Shown: positions 8,389 to 16,136 of the stretch, one piece after another
Numbering within the stretch: the first letter of the stretch is position 1
Layout: the number at the start of each line of letters is the position of its first letter
The notes under the pieces: generated by a model
What the model was told of the DNA's origin: nothing
Seen by the model: only the letters and a program-made list of their open reading frames with translations
The model's database searches: none
Source: Candidatus Latescibacterota bacterium
GTDB lineage: Bacteria; Latescibacterota; UBA2968; UBA8231
Assembly: GCA_021295675.1 (NCBI GenBank)
Contig: JAGWBY010000020.1
Span: 493 to 16,633, forward strand
Direction: 5' to 3'
Length of the DNA: 16,141 nt
Program-made: the position numbers and the translations under genes

Positions 8389-9624
8389 CTGAGGCCGCTT
8401 AATGCAGTAGGGCGGCAGCACGTACACGCTATTGCCCAGCGGGCGCAGCAGGAATCCTCGCGCCAAAAATCGCTCCCTCAGCAGCGGCCCCACCTCGTGC
8501 AAGTATCCTTCCTCGCCCTCGGCTATCACGTCCGCCGCCACAATCGTACCGCACACCCGCACCCGCTTGAGCCGCTGATGGCCGCATAGGCGCACCGCTT
8601 CCTCGCGCTGCCAAGCCGCTAGGCGGCGGAAAGGCTCGCTAACGAGCAGATCCAGCGAAGCCAGCGCGGCCGCGCACCCTAAGGGATTGGCCGTATAGGA
8701 GTGCCCGTGATAGAAGGCTTTAGCAGGATCGTCGTTATAGAAGGCTGAGAAAATCCGCTCGCTGCAGACGGTGGCCGCCATGGGCAGAAAGCCGCCGGTC
8801 AGCCCCTTGGCCAGACAGATGATATCGGGTTGGGTCGCGGCTTTCTCACAGGCGAAGAGCGCCCCGGTGCGGCCAAATCCGGTCAGCACCTCGTCGTAGA
8901 TGGCCAACACGTCGCATTGGCGCAAAAGTGCCTGCACGGCCAAGAGAAAGTGCGGGCGGCACATTCGCATGCCTCCGGCACCCTGCACCAGCGGCTCGAG
9001 GATCATGGCCGCGTACTGGCCAGGACGGCGTGCCAACAACTCCTCCAGCCGCGCGAGTGCCCGCGCCTCTTTGGCTTCTACCTCCCCATCGCCCTCCCAA
9101 GTGGCCGGGAAGGGCACGGCGTCCGTCGGAAAGAGCAAGTCGGCAAAAGGGCGCGTAAAAAGCGAGCGCTCCCCCACCGACATCGCTCCGAGTGTGTCGC
9201 CGTGATAGGCCCCCTCGAAACGCAGAAAGCGCGTGCGATCTAGCTCGCCCTGATTGCGCCAAAACTGATAGGCCAGCTTGAGCGCAACTTCCACGGCCGT
9301 CGAGCCGTCGTCCGAGTAGAAGACCCACTCTAGCGGCGCGGGTAAGGCATCCACCAGCCGACGGGCTAGCTCTTCGGCGGGGCGATGGGTAAACCCCGCC
9401 GCTATTACGTGTTCCAGCTCTTTGGCCTGCCCGGCCACCGCGGCGGCGATCTCGGGCTGGCCGTGACCGTGCAAGGTCACCCACCAGCTCGAAATGCAGT
9501 CGAGGATCTGCCGCCCATCTTCCAACTCTAGCACGGCCCCGCGACCAGCCCGCACTTGCTGTATCGGCAGCGACGCCTTCATCTGGGTAAAAGGCGACCA
9601 CACGTGGGAAGTACGCTCAGTCAT
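8341..9624 (-). CDS. bioA: Adenosylmethionine-8-amino-7-oxononanoate aminotransferase BioA
   Basis: BioA is a PLP enzyme that transfers an amino group, normally from SAM, to KAPA, forming 7,8-diaminopelargonate. From the ATG at 9624-9622 the protein has 427 residues (typical length), beginning MTERTSHVWSPFTQMK, a family hallmark. Conserved stretches are SSWWVTLHGHG, FYSDDGSTAVEVALK, AYHGDTLGAMSVG, IYDEVLTGFGRTG (PLP Asp244), LAKGLTGG (PLP Lys273) and YHGHSYTANPLGCAAA. An in-frame TTG at 9645 is less likely. There is no clear Shine-Dalgarno. The start overlaps the end of bioD by 8 bases, which suggests translational coupling. It is the last gene of the leftward bio operon. Confidence 0.98.
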   Translation of the reverse strand: MTERTSHVWSPFTQMKASLPIQQVRAGRGAVLELEDGRQILDCISSWWVTLHGHGQPEIAAAVAGQAKELEHVIAAGFTHRPAEELARRLVDALPAPLEWVFYSDDGSTAVEVALKLAYQFWRNQGELDRTRFLRFEGAYHGDTLGAMSVGERSLFTRPFADLLFPTDAVPFPATWEGDGEVEAKEARALARLEELLARRPGQYAAMILEPLVQGAGGMRMCRPHFLLAVQALLRQCDVLAIYDEVLTGFGRTGALFACEKAATQPDIICLAKGLTGGFLPMAATVCSERIFSAFYNDDPAKAFYHGHSYTANPLGCAAALASLDLLVSEPFRRLAAWQREEAVRLCGHQRLKRVRVCGTIVAADVIAEGEEGYLHEVGPLLRERFLARGFLLRPLGNSVYVLPPYCIKRPQLASIYDCFCELIDAL

Positions 9625-10240
9625 GGTGGCCAAAATAGCGGGCAAAAAGCTCCGGCACCTTGGCGGGAGACAGCTCCACCCTGCGGTCGATTGCAGCCAG
9701 CACAGGTATCTCTCCGTAGTGCGCGATAGCTTGGCAGTTAGCTGGATTGGAGGGGCCGTTGACCACCACGCCCAAGAGCGGGCAACCTCGGCGGCGCAAT
9801 TGGTCCAGCGTCAATAGTGTGTGATTGATGGTGCCCAACTCGCTGCGCGCCACCACCAGCACCGGCAACCCCAGAGCGACCATCAGATCGACCATCAGGT
9901 GCTGGTCGTCGAGCGGCACCATAACTCCGCCAGCTCCTTCGACGATCAAGCGCTCCTGCTTGGGCAGCGCAAAGCGGCTCATCTCGATCTGCACGCCCTC
10001 GCGCCGGGCCGCCTCGTGTGGCGACAGGGGAGCGCGCAAGCGATAGGTCTCTGGCAGAACGCGCTCGGCTGGTAGGCCAGTGACGCGCCGCAGCCAATCG
10101 GCGTCCGCATCGGCTCCACTTTGCACGGGCTTCCAATAGGAGGCTTCCAGCCCCACAGTCAGCAGAGCTGCCACATAGGATTTGCCAACGCCCGTATCCG
10201 TACCGGTGACGAATAAGCGCGCGGGGAGTTCAGCCGTCAC
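9617..10240 (-). CDS. bioD: Dethiobiotin synthetase BioD
   Basis: BioD is an ATP-dependent carboxylase that closes the ureido ring of dethiobiotin. The start chosen is GTG 10240-10238, giving VTAELPARLFVTGTDTGVGKSYV with the P-loop GTDTGVGKS at residues 13-21. Upstream codons in the same frame only translate the end of bioC. The length is 207 residues, slightly short of about 220 but in range. Other signatures are YWKPVQSG (Lys37), PLSPHEAA, VEGAGGVMVPL and VVNGPSNP. A GGGGAG purine run sits just before the GTG, inside bioC. The gene overlaps bioC by 11 bases and bioA by 8. Confidence 0.95.
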   Translation of the reverse strand: MTAELPARLFVTGTDTGVGKSYVAALLTVGLEASYWKPVQSGADADADWLRRVTGLPAERVLPETYRLRAPLSPHEAARREGVQIEMSRFALPKQERLIVEGAGGVMVPLDDQHLMVDLMVALGLPVLVVARSELGTINHTLLTLDQLRRRGCPLLGVVVNGPSNPANCQAIAHYGEIPVLAAIDRRVELSPAKVPELFARYFGHHD

Positions 10241-11036
10241 AGCTCCCCGCTTTCTCGACAGACAAATAATGAATAGCGCACGTGATCTCCACGCCGTTGG
10301 GGCAGTCGCGGTCCCAGCCACGCAAGAGCTGGCGCAATTGCGCAGGTCCAAGGGCACTCAGCCGCGCCGACGTGTGGGCTCCCGTGCCCTTGAAGTGGCG
10401 CAAAAAAGCGTGCGCAGTCGGAAAGCGCAGTGCAATCACCTGCTCCCATTGGCGCACTGCGACCGGCTCGTTGGCGAATACACGGGCGATAGAGGCCAAG
10501 TCGGGCAAGGCGTTGGCGCTGCAAGGAACGCCTTGGTGCGCACATTGGCGGTGCCATTCGGCGTATGAATCCACCCCTGGATAGGAGCAGAGCAATCGTC
10601 CACCGGGTTTGAGCGCGGCCAGTAGCTGCTGTAGCCCAGCGCGCAAATCGGCGAACCAGTGAACCACAAAGCTGGCGCAGATCAAGGCGTAGCGTTCCTC
10701 GCTTGCTAGCTGCTCCCCGTCCAAGACCCGATAGCAGAGGTCTGGATGGGTGGTTTCAGCGGCCATTTTCTGCCGACAATGAGCGACCATGGCCGGCGCA
10801 AGGTCGGTCAGTTCCAAGCGCCGCTCGGGGAAAAGCGCGGCCAAAGACGCGCTCAAAAAGCCCGTGCCGCAACCGATTTCGAGTACTGGGCCTTCTACTA
10901 GATTGCCGGCGCACTCGGCAGCGCATTTAGCCAAAGTAGCAGCACCAGCGCACTGCTCTTCGGCATGGCAGTCGTACGTCGAGGCGCTGCGGGAAAAATT
11001 TTCCACGACGCGCGCTTTGAAACTCGCTCCCGTCAT
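10230..11036 (-). CDS. bioC: Malonyl-ACP O-methyltransferase BioC
   Basis: BioC methylates malonyl-ACP so that fatty-acid enzymes can elongate it to pimeloyl-ACP methyl ester. The protein has 268 residues. The N-terminal VVENFSRSASTYDCHAEEQ is the BioC signature. The SAM-binding motif I is VLEIGCGTGF (residues 51-60), followed by LTDLAPAMV and a downstream KPGGRLLCSYPG segment. The start is ATG 11036-11034. There is no Shine-Dalgarno, because the bases directly upstream belong to a repeat element (11038-11251). This is the only junction in the operon that is not an overlap. It overlaps bioD by 11 bases at its end. Confidence 0.93.
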   Translation of the reverse strand: MTGASFKARVVENFSRSASTYDCHAEEQCAGAATLAKCAAECAGNLVEGPVLEIGCGTGFLSASLAALFPERRLELTDLAPAMVAHCRQKMAAETTHPDLCYRVLDGEQLASEERYALICASFVVHWFADLRAGLQQLLAALKPGGRLLCSYPGVDSYAEWHRQCAHQGVPCSANALPDLASIARVFANEPVAVRQWEQVIALRFPTAHAFLRHFKGTGAHTSARLSALGPAQLRQLLRGWDRDCPNGVEITCAIHYLSVEKAGSCDG

Positions 11037-11037
11037 A

Positions 11038-11251
11038 GTAGTGGTCGGTGGTCAGTGGTCAGTAACTGACGTTACGCAGAAACTTCTTGGGTAGGAGATG
11101 CTTCGCTTCGCTCAGCATGACAGGGGCTGGTGCCCTGCTTCTCGGTGTCATGCTGAGCGCAGCGAAGCGGAGTCGAAGCATCCCATACCTAGGTGCCGTG
11201 CTAGCTCAGTTGTTGCGGGAAGTGGGATAGAGACTGGTCGCTGGCCACTAC
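11038..11251. repeat. MITE-like intergenic repeat element with nested inverted repeats
   Basis: The outer ends are inverted copies: GTAGTGGTCGGTGGTCAGT (11038-11056) and ACTGGTCGCTGGCCACTAC (11233-11251) match at 14 of 19 positions, and all five mismatches are transitions. The left end also contains a tandem 7-mer (GTGGTCA, about three copies). Inside lies a second inverted pair, GATGCTTCGC...CAGCATGACA (11097-11122) against TGTCATGCTGAGCG...GAAGCATC (11146-11182), with extra bases in the right arm, and an apical CAGGG/CCCTG hairpin. Similar CTTCGCTCAGCATGACA hairpins are, as I recall, common intergenic repeats in environmental bacteria. There is no open frame for a transposase, so it would be non-autonomous. 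It fills the whole gap between the esterase stop and the bioC start. Confidence 0.75.
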
Positions 11252-11253
11252 AC

Positions 11254-11898
11254 TCAATGCCAAGCCCATTCAACCCGTTCCCAACACGCGCGAACATGTG
11301 TTAGGGGCAGCGCGTGGCCGGCTTCCGCGACGATGGCAAGCGCGCTGTTGGGCAGCAACTCATGCAGTTCCTCGGCCCGCTCTACGGGCACCACGCGGTC
11401 GCGGCTGCCATGCAAAATGAGCACCTGTGCTGTGGCTGGTATCGCGCTTAGCTCCAGCACGCTTGCCTGCAACAGTTGCAAATCGCGGCGCAAGCTGTCG
11501 GCGTCAACAGTCCCGGGGCAGCGGCCATCCGGCAACGCACCACAACGGGCGTAAAAATCGGCCAACAAGGCCGCTGGTTCGCGCTCCAAGCGCGCGAGCA
11601 TCTGCTCTACCGTGCGGCGCGAGCGCCGGGCCTGACGGGCGCACGCAGAGTGAAAGCTGCGAAAGCCACTCATAACCACGATCAACTCCGCCGCCCATAG
11701 CTGCGGTGACAACAAGTGCAAGCCGAGGGAGTGCGCCAAGACGATGCGCGGCTGGGCCGCAACCTCCACGACTGGGCCGAAATACCCTCGGTCTGGACAG
11801 TGCAGCGCAAAATTAGCGGGCAAGACCTCCCGCCAGCGATCCCAGCACCAAGCACCAAAGCCCCACCCGTGTTGGGCGACCACGTCAACGACGGCCAT
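11254..11898 (-). CDS. Compact alpha/beta hydrolase, probable pimeloyl-ACP methyl ester esterase (BioH-like)
   Basis: The likely role is cleavage of the methyl ester from pimeloyl-ACP methyl ester, the step after BioC-dependent elongation. The protein has 214 residues from ATG 11898-11896. Earlier in-frame codons translate the end of bioF. The oxyanion-loop motif HGWGFGAW is at residue 10, and DRGYFG near 36-41. The nucleophile elbow AHSLG gives Ser57. HGSRDRVVP gives Asp167 and EAGHALPL gives His195, a full catalytic triad. It is shorter than E. coli BioH (about 256). Most of the loss lies between HGWG and the nucleophile (47 residues against about 62) and in the N-terminus. It overlaps bioF by 14 bases and precedes bioC, so its place in the operon supports the function. 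I avoid a firm symbol because bacteria use several unrelated or distant esterases here. Confidence 0.75.
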   Translation of the reverse strand: MAVVDVVAQHGWGFGAWCWDRWREVLPANFALHCPDRGYFGPVVEVAAQPRIVLAHSLGLHLLSPQLWAAELIVVMSGFRSFHSACARQARRSRRTVEQMLARLEREPAALLADFYARCGALPDGRCPGTVDADSLRRDLQLLQASVLELSAIPATAQVLILHGSRDRVVPVERAEELHELLPNSALAIVAEAGHALPLTHVRACWERVEWAWH

Positions 11899-13051
11899 TG
11901 CGCCACCGCTGTAGCAAGTCCACCAGCATGTCGAGATCGCTCTGCTGGTGCAGGGCACTGAGTGCCAAGCGAATCCGCGCCCGACCCGGCTCGACCGTAG
12001 GAGGGCGAATAGCTACCGCTAGGACGCCGTTTTCTTCTAGATAGGCGTTCAGGGCCAGTGCTTCGTCATCCGCACCTACCATCAGCGGCACGATCTGCGC
12101 GGTCGCCGCGCCCGTGTCCCAGCCTTGTGCCCTGAGCGCGCCGCGCAAATAGTCGGCATGGGCGAGCAATGTTCGGCGCTCTGCGTCCATCTGCGGTACC
12201 AGCTCTAGCGCCGCATCCACCGCGCCCAAGACGGCCGGCGGCAGCGCGGTCGTATAGATGAACCCCGGACAGCAATTGACCAAGTACTCCCACAACTCCT
12301 CGCCGCAAGCCACGTACGCCCCAAAAGACCCAAGGGCCTTGCCGAACGTGCCTATGCATACATCCACGGCCTTGCCACACGTCAGCCCCATCCCCCGCTC
12401 GCCCAGAACGCCCGTGGCATGCGCTTCGTCGATGACCAGCAACGCGTCGAATTCCCCGGCCAACTCGACGAGCGCGTCGATGTCGCTGACGTCGCCGTCC
12501 ATGCTAAACACCGATTCGGTGACAATCACCCGGCGCGAGTGATCCGCCCCCGCGCTTTCCGCCAGCAGGGCGCGCAGGTGGTCCAAGTCGCCGTGGCGGT
12601 AGCGCCGCATCCGACAGCGCCCCAAAACCGCCCCTTGCACCAAACTGTTGTGGCAGAGCCGGTCGAGCAGGATGAGCGCGCGCCGATCAACCAGCGTCGG
12701 CAGCAGCGAAACATTGGCCTGATATCCAGAATTGAGCACCAGCGCCCGCTCGGTCTGCTTGAGCCTAGTCAAGGTCTGCTCCACCTCGGCAAAGCCCGGC
12801 TGCGAGCCACAAATTAAGCGCGCGGCCGTAGCACCGGCTCCGTAGCGCTCGACGAACTCAATGGCTCGCGCCCGCACGAGCGGGTGCGACGCCAAGCCGA
12901 GGTAGTCGTTGGAGCTAAAATTGACCAACTCGCGGCCTTGAGCGCGAACGCGCGCGCGGCTGCACGGCTCCCAAGTTCGCAACGACCGCATCTGTCCAGC
13001 CTGTTGCCGCCGCGCCAATTCGGCGTGAATGAAATCGAATTTCGCCTGCAT
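11885..13051 (-). CDS. bioF: 8-amino-7-oxononanoate synthase BioF
   Basis: BioF is a PLP enzyme that condenses pimeloyl-ACP with L-alanine to give KAPA, the first step of ring assembly. From ATG 13051-13049 the protein has 388 residues, the normal length. A TTG at 13069 would add six residues. Signatures are LVNFSSNDYLGLASHP, GAGATAARLICGS, NSGYQANV, CHNS (His134), ESVFSMDGDVSD, VIDEAHATGVLG (Asp208) and GTFGKALGSFGAY (PLP Lys238). It is the first gene of the leftward operon bioF-esterase-bioC-bioD-bioA. No strong Shine-Dalgarno is visible before either start. The upstream gap to panB is about 110 bases. Confidence 0.96.
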   Translation of the reverse strand: MQAKFDFIHAELARRQQAGQMRSLRTWEPCSRARVRAQGRELVNFSSNDYLGLASHPLVRARAIEFVERYGAGATAARLICGSQPGFAEVEQTLTRLKQTERALVLNSGYQANVSLLPTLVDRRALILLDRLCHNSLVQGAVLGRCRMRRYRHGDLDHLRALLAESAGADHSRRVIVTESVFSMDGDVSDIDALVELAGEFDALLVIDEAHATGVLGERGMGLTCGKAVDVCIGTFGKALGSFGAYVACGEELWEYLVNCCPGFIYTTALPPAVLGAVDAALELVPQMDAERRTLLAHADYLRGALRAQGWDTGAATAQIVPLMVGADDEALALNAYLEENGVLAVAIRPPTVEPGRARIRLALSALHQQSDLDMLVDLLQRWRNGRR

Positions 13052-13104
13052 AAAGTGAAGCTGTGCCAAATGATTCGCCTAGGCAAGGCAAACCGCCCAC
13101 AGGC

Positions 13105-13133
13105 TTGCTGCACAAGGTGTGCCGCTCTATACT
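13105..13133 (+). promoter_or_regulatory. Candidate sigma70-type promoter for panB
   Basis: TTGCTG (13105-13110), a 17-base spacer and TATACT (13128-13133) form a plausible promoter with a good -10 box. Predicted transcription start is near 13140, leaving a leader of only about 20 bases before the panB ATG. It lies in the gap of about 110 bases shared with divergently transcribed bioF, for which I could not identify a convincing promoter. Confidence 0.5.
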
Positions 13134-13162
13134 ATCGCCTGTAAACTTGCCCTTCCGCTGCC

Positions 13163-14038
13163 ATGGCGACGACCAATAAAATCACCGTTTCTTCGCTCCA
13201 GTCCAAAAAGGAGCGCGACCAGAAGATCTGCATGTTGACGGCCTACGACTACCCCACGGCCGCACTGCAAGACGAAGCCGGCCTCGACGTGATCTTGGTC
13301 GGCGACTCCGTGGGCACCAACGTCTTGGGCTATCGCGGCCCACAGCAGGTGACCATGGAAGACATCCTCCACCACCTGCGGGCGGTGCGCCGGGCCGTGC
13401 GCCGGGCCTTTCTCCTCGCCGATCTACCCTTCATGTCCTTTCAGCCGTCGGTCGAGACCGCGGTCAAAAACGCCGGGCGCTTGGTGCAGGAGGGCGGGGC
13501 CGAAGGCGTCAAATTGGAGGGCGGCCTGCCGGTCTTGCCGCAGCTAAAAGCCATCGTTGACGCCGGCATTCCGGTCGTCGGCCACCTCGGGTTCACTCCG
13601 CAGTCCCAAGCCCGCGAATTCTACCTGTTCAGCGACCGGCGCGGCACGGTGCCCAAATTTCACGGCAAGGGGCCAAAGGGAGCCAAGGCCCTCGTCGAGC
13701 AAGCCCTGCGCTTGGAGGACGCCGGCGTGTTCTCCCTGGTCTTGGAGATGGTCACTGAAGAGGCCGCTCAAGCCGTCACCGAGCGGCTCAAAATTCCGGT
13801 CATCGGCATCGGCGCTGGCCGCTATTGCGACGGCCAAGTGCTGATCGTCAACGAAGAAGACCTAATCCTGACCAAAGCCTATGGCCAAACGCGCCAGGAC
13901 TGGATTGAAATGTTCAAAACGTACTGCCGAGAAATCGCCGAAGGCCACTTCCCCACGGCCGAAAACACAGCGCACATGGCCCCTGCAAAACGCGCTCAAC
14001 TAGACCAACTGCTCAACGACAACGGTAAGAATCGCTAA
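13163..14038 (+). CDS. panB: 3-methyl-2-oxobutanoate hydroxymethyltransferase (ketopantoate synthase)
   Basis: PanB transfers a hydroxymethyl group from methylene-tetrahydrofolate to 2-oxoisovalerate, the first committed step to pantothenate and coenzyme A. The protein has 291 residues; many homologues have 260-280. Signatures are MLTAYDYPTA, VILVGDSVGTNVLGY (metal ligand Asp48), LADLPFMSFQ (Asp87), VKLEGG (Glu119), GHLGFTPQS, LVLEMV (candidate catalytic Glu195), and IGIGAGRYCDGQVLI. A slightly enlarged loop around FSDRRGTVPKFHGKGPKG accounts for part of the extra length. The ATG at 13163 has no visible Shine-Dalgarno and a very short predicted leader. The sodium symporter gene follows after 22 bases, so the two may share a transcript. 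panC and panD are not in the window. Confidence 0.96.
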   Translation: MATTNKITVSSLQSKKERDQKICMLTAYDYPTAALQDEAGLDVILVGDSVGTNVLGYRGPQQVTMEDILHHLRAVRRAVRRAFLLADLPFMSFQPSVETAVKNAGRLVQEGGAEGVKLEGGLPVLPQLKAIVDAGIPVVGHLGFTPQSQAREFYLFSDRRGTVPKFHGKGPKGAKALVEQALRLEDAGVFSLVLEMVTEEAAQAVTERLKIPVIGIGAGRYCDGQVLIVNEEDLILTKAYGQTRQDWIEMFKTYCREIAEGHFPTAENTAHMAPAKRAQLDQLLNDNGKNR

Positions 14039-14060
14039 TCCTTCGAGAGGAAAATTGCCC

Positions 14061-15578
14061 ATGCGCTTATTCTACGCCGCCGCCCTGATGCTCGCACTCG
14101 CCGTCCCCGCCCTAGCCCAAGAAGCCGACCAAAACTGGATTCAGGCGGCCATCGCCAACTTGGACGCCGCGTTTGGCTCCATCGTCTCGGCGATGGACTC
14201 CGTCCTCTTCGCCAAATTAGGCATGGAAGTTCCCCTCATCATCTGGGTGCTCGTCCTAGGCGGCATCTACTATTCATTCTATTTCGGCTGGATCTCCCTG
14301 CGCGGCTTCCGCCACTCCATCGACGTCATCCGCGGTCGCTACGACGATCCCAACGATCCGGGCGAGATCTCCCATTTTCAAGCCCTCACCAGCGCCCTGT
14401 CGGCTACCATCGGCCTCGGTAACATCGCCGGCGTCGCCATTGCCGTCAGCCTAGGCGGGCCGGGTGCGGTCTTCTGGATGCTCCTGACCGCCTTGTTCGG
14501 CATGTCCTCCAAGCTGGCTTCCTGTACCCTAGCCGTCATGTACCGCAAAATTCACCCCGACGGCCGCATCTCTGGCGGACCGATGTACTACCTAGAGCAC
14601 GGGCTTGCCGGTAAAGGACTCAAGTCGTTGGGCCGCGTCTTCGCCATTTTGTTCGCCATTTTCACCATCGGTGGCTCCCTCGGCGGTGGCAACATGTTCC
14701 AAGTCAACCAGACGGTCGAGATCCTCACCACTGTATCCCCGGCTATAGGGGAATACAACTGGGTCTTAGGCATCCTCTTCGCCGTGTTGATCTCCTTGGT
14801 CATCATCGGCGGCATCAAGCGGATCGGCCGCGTCACCTCGCGGATCGTGCCCTTCATGTGCCTGCTCTACGTGGCCGCCTCCCTCATCATCATTCTGTCA
14901 CACATCGGCGATGTGCCCGCCATGATTGCGACCATTTTCCGCGAAGCCTTCTCGCCGCAGGCCCTGTACGGCGGCTTTTTAGGCGTCCTAGTCGTCGGCA
15001 TCAAGCGGGCAGCCTTTTCCAATGAAGCCGGTCTCGGCTCCGCAGCTTTTGCCCATGCCGCGGCCCGTACCAACGAGCCGGCACGCGAAGGCATGGTCGC
15101 GATGATCGGTCCCTTCATCGACACGATCGTGATTTGCTTGATGACCGCTTTGGTCTGCATGATTACCGGGGTGTACACCGATCCTCAGTTCCAAGCAAGT
15201 GAAGGCTTTATCGTCGGGGCCAAGATGACTTCGGCGGCCTTTGATTCGTTCCTGCCCGGTGCCCGCTACGTCCTCGCCATTGGCGTCATGCTCTTTGCCT
15301 ACTCAACCATGATTTCGTGGTCGTACTACGGGGAGCGGGCGTGGGAATACCTATTTGGCAGTCGCTTCAACCTAATCTACCGGGTCATTTTCGTCGTCTT
15401 CGTCGTCTTCGGCTCGGTCGTCACGCTCAAAAACGTGCTCGACTTTACCGATATGCTCATCTTGAGCATGGCCTTTCCCAACATCATCGGCGGTATCATA
15501 CTCAGCCCGCAGATCAAGGCGTGCTTGCAAGATTACTGGGGCCGATTGAAAAGCGGCGAGATGCAGCGTTATAAGTAG
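14061..15578 (+). CDS. Sodium:alanine/glycine symporter, AGCS family
   Basis: This encodes an inner-membrane transporter that imports alanine or glycine with Na+. From ATG 14061 the protein has 505 residues. A TTG six bases earlier is possible, but the GAGAGG Shine-Dalgarno (14045-14050) suits the ATG about ten bases on. The N-terminus looks like a cleavable signal peptide (hydrophobic run ending in PALAQE, about residue 20). It is followed by an amphipathic stretch and then about ten to eleven membrane helices. AGCS signatures are SALSATIGLGNIAGVAIA, GGPGAVFWMLLTALFGMSSK, RISGGPMYYLEHGL, GGSLGGGNMFQVNQ, and AAFSNEAGLGSAAFAHAAA. It follows panB by 22 bases. Whether substrate is alanine, glycine or another small amino acid cannot be read from sequence. 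Confidence 0.94.
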   Translation: MRLFYAAALMLALAVPALAQEADQNWIQAAIANLDAAFGSIVSAMDSVLFAKLGMEVPLIIWVLVLGGIYYSFYFGWISLRGFRHSIDVIRGRYDDPNDPGEISHFQALTSALSATIGLGNIAGVAIAVSLGGPGAVFWMLLTALFGMSSKLASCTLAVMYRKIHPDGRISGGPMYYLEHGLAGKGLKSLGRVFAILFAIFTIGGSLGGGNMFQVNQTVEILTTVSPAIGEYNWVLGILFAVLISLVIIGGIKRIGRVTSRIVPFMCLLYVAASLIIILSHIGDVPAMIATIFREAFSPQALYGGFLGVLVVGIKRAAFSNEAGLGSAAFAHAAARTNEPAREGMVAMIGPFIDTIVICLMTALVCMITGVYTDPQFQASEGFIVGAKMTSAAFDSFLPGARYVLAIGVMLFAYSTMISWSYYGERAWEYLFGSRFNLIYRVIFVVFVVFGSVVTLKNVLDFTDMLILSMAFPNIIGGIILSPQIKACLQDYWGRLKSGEMQRYK

Positions 15579-15581
15579 GGT

Positions 15582-16136
15582 TCAGGGGGCGTCTCCGCCT
15601 TCCAACCACTCGCGGTCTGCGGCCAAATAAATTTCCTCGACCTCCAAGTCGGCAAAGGCCGCAGACCAGCGCTGCCAATCCGCCCGTTCCTCCTGCTCCT
15701 GCACCCGCAGCCGCACCACAAAGGCAAAGCGGTTGAGCGCAAACGTCAGCGTGGTGACTTGGCCCCCCCTCAGATCGACCTCCACCTGTTGGGTCTGCCC
15801 GCCATAGCTCAGTTCGACCCAGTGCTTGCCAGCGGACAGGTTGTGGAAAAGCAATCCCTGGTAGCCGCGCTTGAGCAATTCGAGCGAGTAGCGGCCGTCC
15901 AAGTGCACCGCGATATCCTCTGTGATCTCACTGCCGATGGGGGCCAACACCAAGGCTAGCCAAGCGTCGAGATCGTCGAATAGCAACTCATCGGCAGCGG
16001 CGGTAGCAATGGCTAGGGGTGCCTCTTGTACCATGGCCACGGGCCTTTGCCCCGGCATCCAAGTCGGCGGCGGCAATTGGGGCGTGATGCCGCTTTTGCG
16101 CGTTAGCGCATAGACCAAGATGTTGGTCCCCGCCAT
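15582..16136 (-). CDS. Hypothetical protein with a beta-rich, PEGA-like middle segment (may extend past the window)
   Basis: I do not recognise this gene. The first ATG inside the window is at 16136-16134. The frame is still open to the window edge, so the true start may lie outside. The 184 residues seen begin MAGTNILVYALTRKSG and continue with a proline-rich stretch (PQLPPPTWMPGQRP). The middle (about residues 75-130) alternates short hydrophobic and turn segments such as VHLDGRYSLELLKRGY, LSAGKHWVELSYGG and VDLRGGQVTTLTF, resembling PEGA-type or similar small beta-sandwich surface domains. The acidic tail is rich in Trp and Glu (ADWQRW, AADREWLEGG). Frame length supports a real gene. It converges on the symporter gene with only 3 bases between the stops. 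Confidence 0.65.
   Translation of the reverse strand: MAGTNILVYALTRKSGITPQLPPPTWMPGQRPVAMVQEAPLAIATAAADELLFDDLDAWLALVLAPIGSEITEDIAVHLDGRYSLELLKRGYQGLLFHNLSAGKHWVELSYGGQTQQVEVDLRGGQVTTLTFALNRFAFVVRLRVQEQEERADWQRWSAAFADLEVEEIYLAADREWLEGGDAP

Noticed and set aside
8846..9601. 251-codon open frame on the minus strand inside bioA
   Set aside because: It is a shadow of bioA with Arg/Gly-rich composition and no recognisable motif.
11183..11232. Stretch with TAGCTCAGTTG, resembling a tRNA D-arm
   Set aside because: No acceptor, anticodon or T-arm can be built around it. It lies within the repeat element.
11038..11251. CRISPR array or insertion sequence at the repeated 7-mers
   Set aside because: Repeat units are too short and contiguous for CRISPR, and there is no transposase frame. 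A non-autonomous hairpin repeat fits better.
13135..13150. GTAAAC sequence near bioF and panB as a BirA operator
   Set aside because: It is only a half-site-like match. The paired GGTTTACAA arm at the right spacing is missing.
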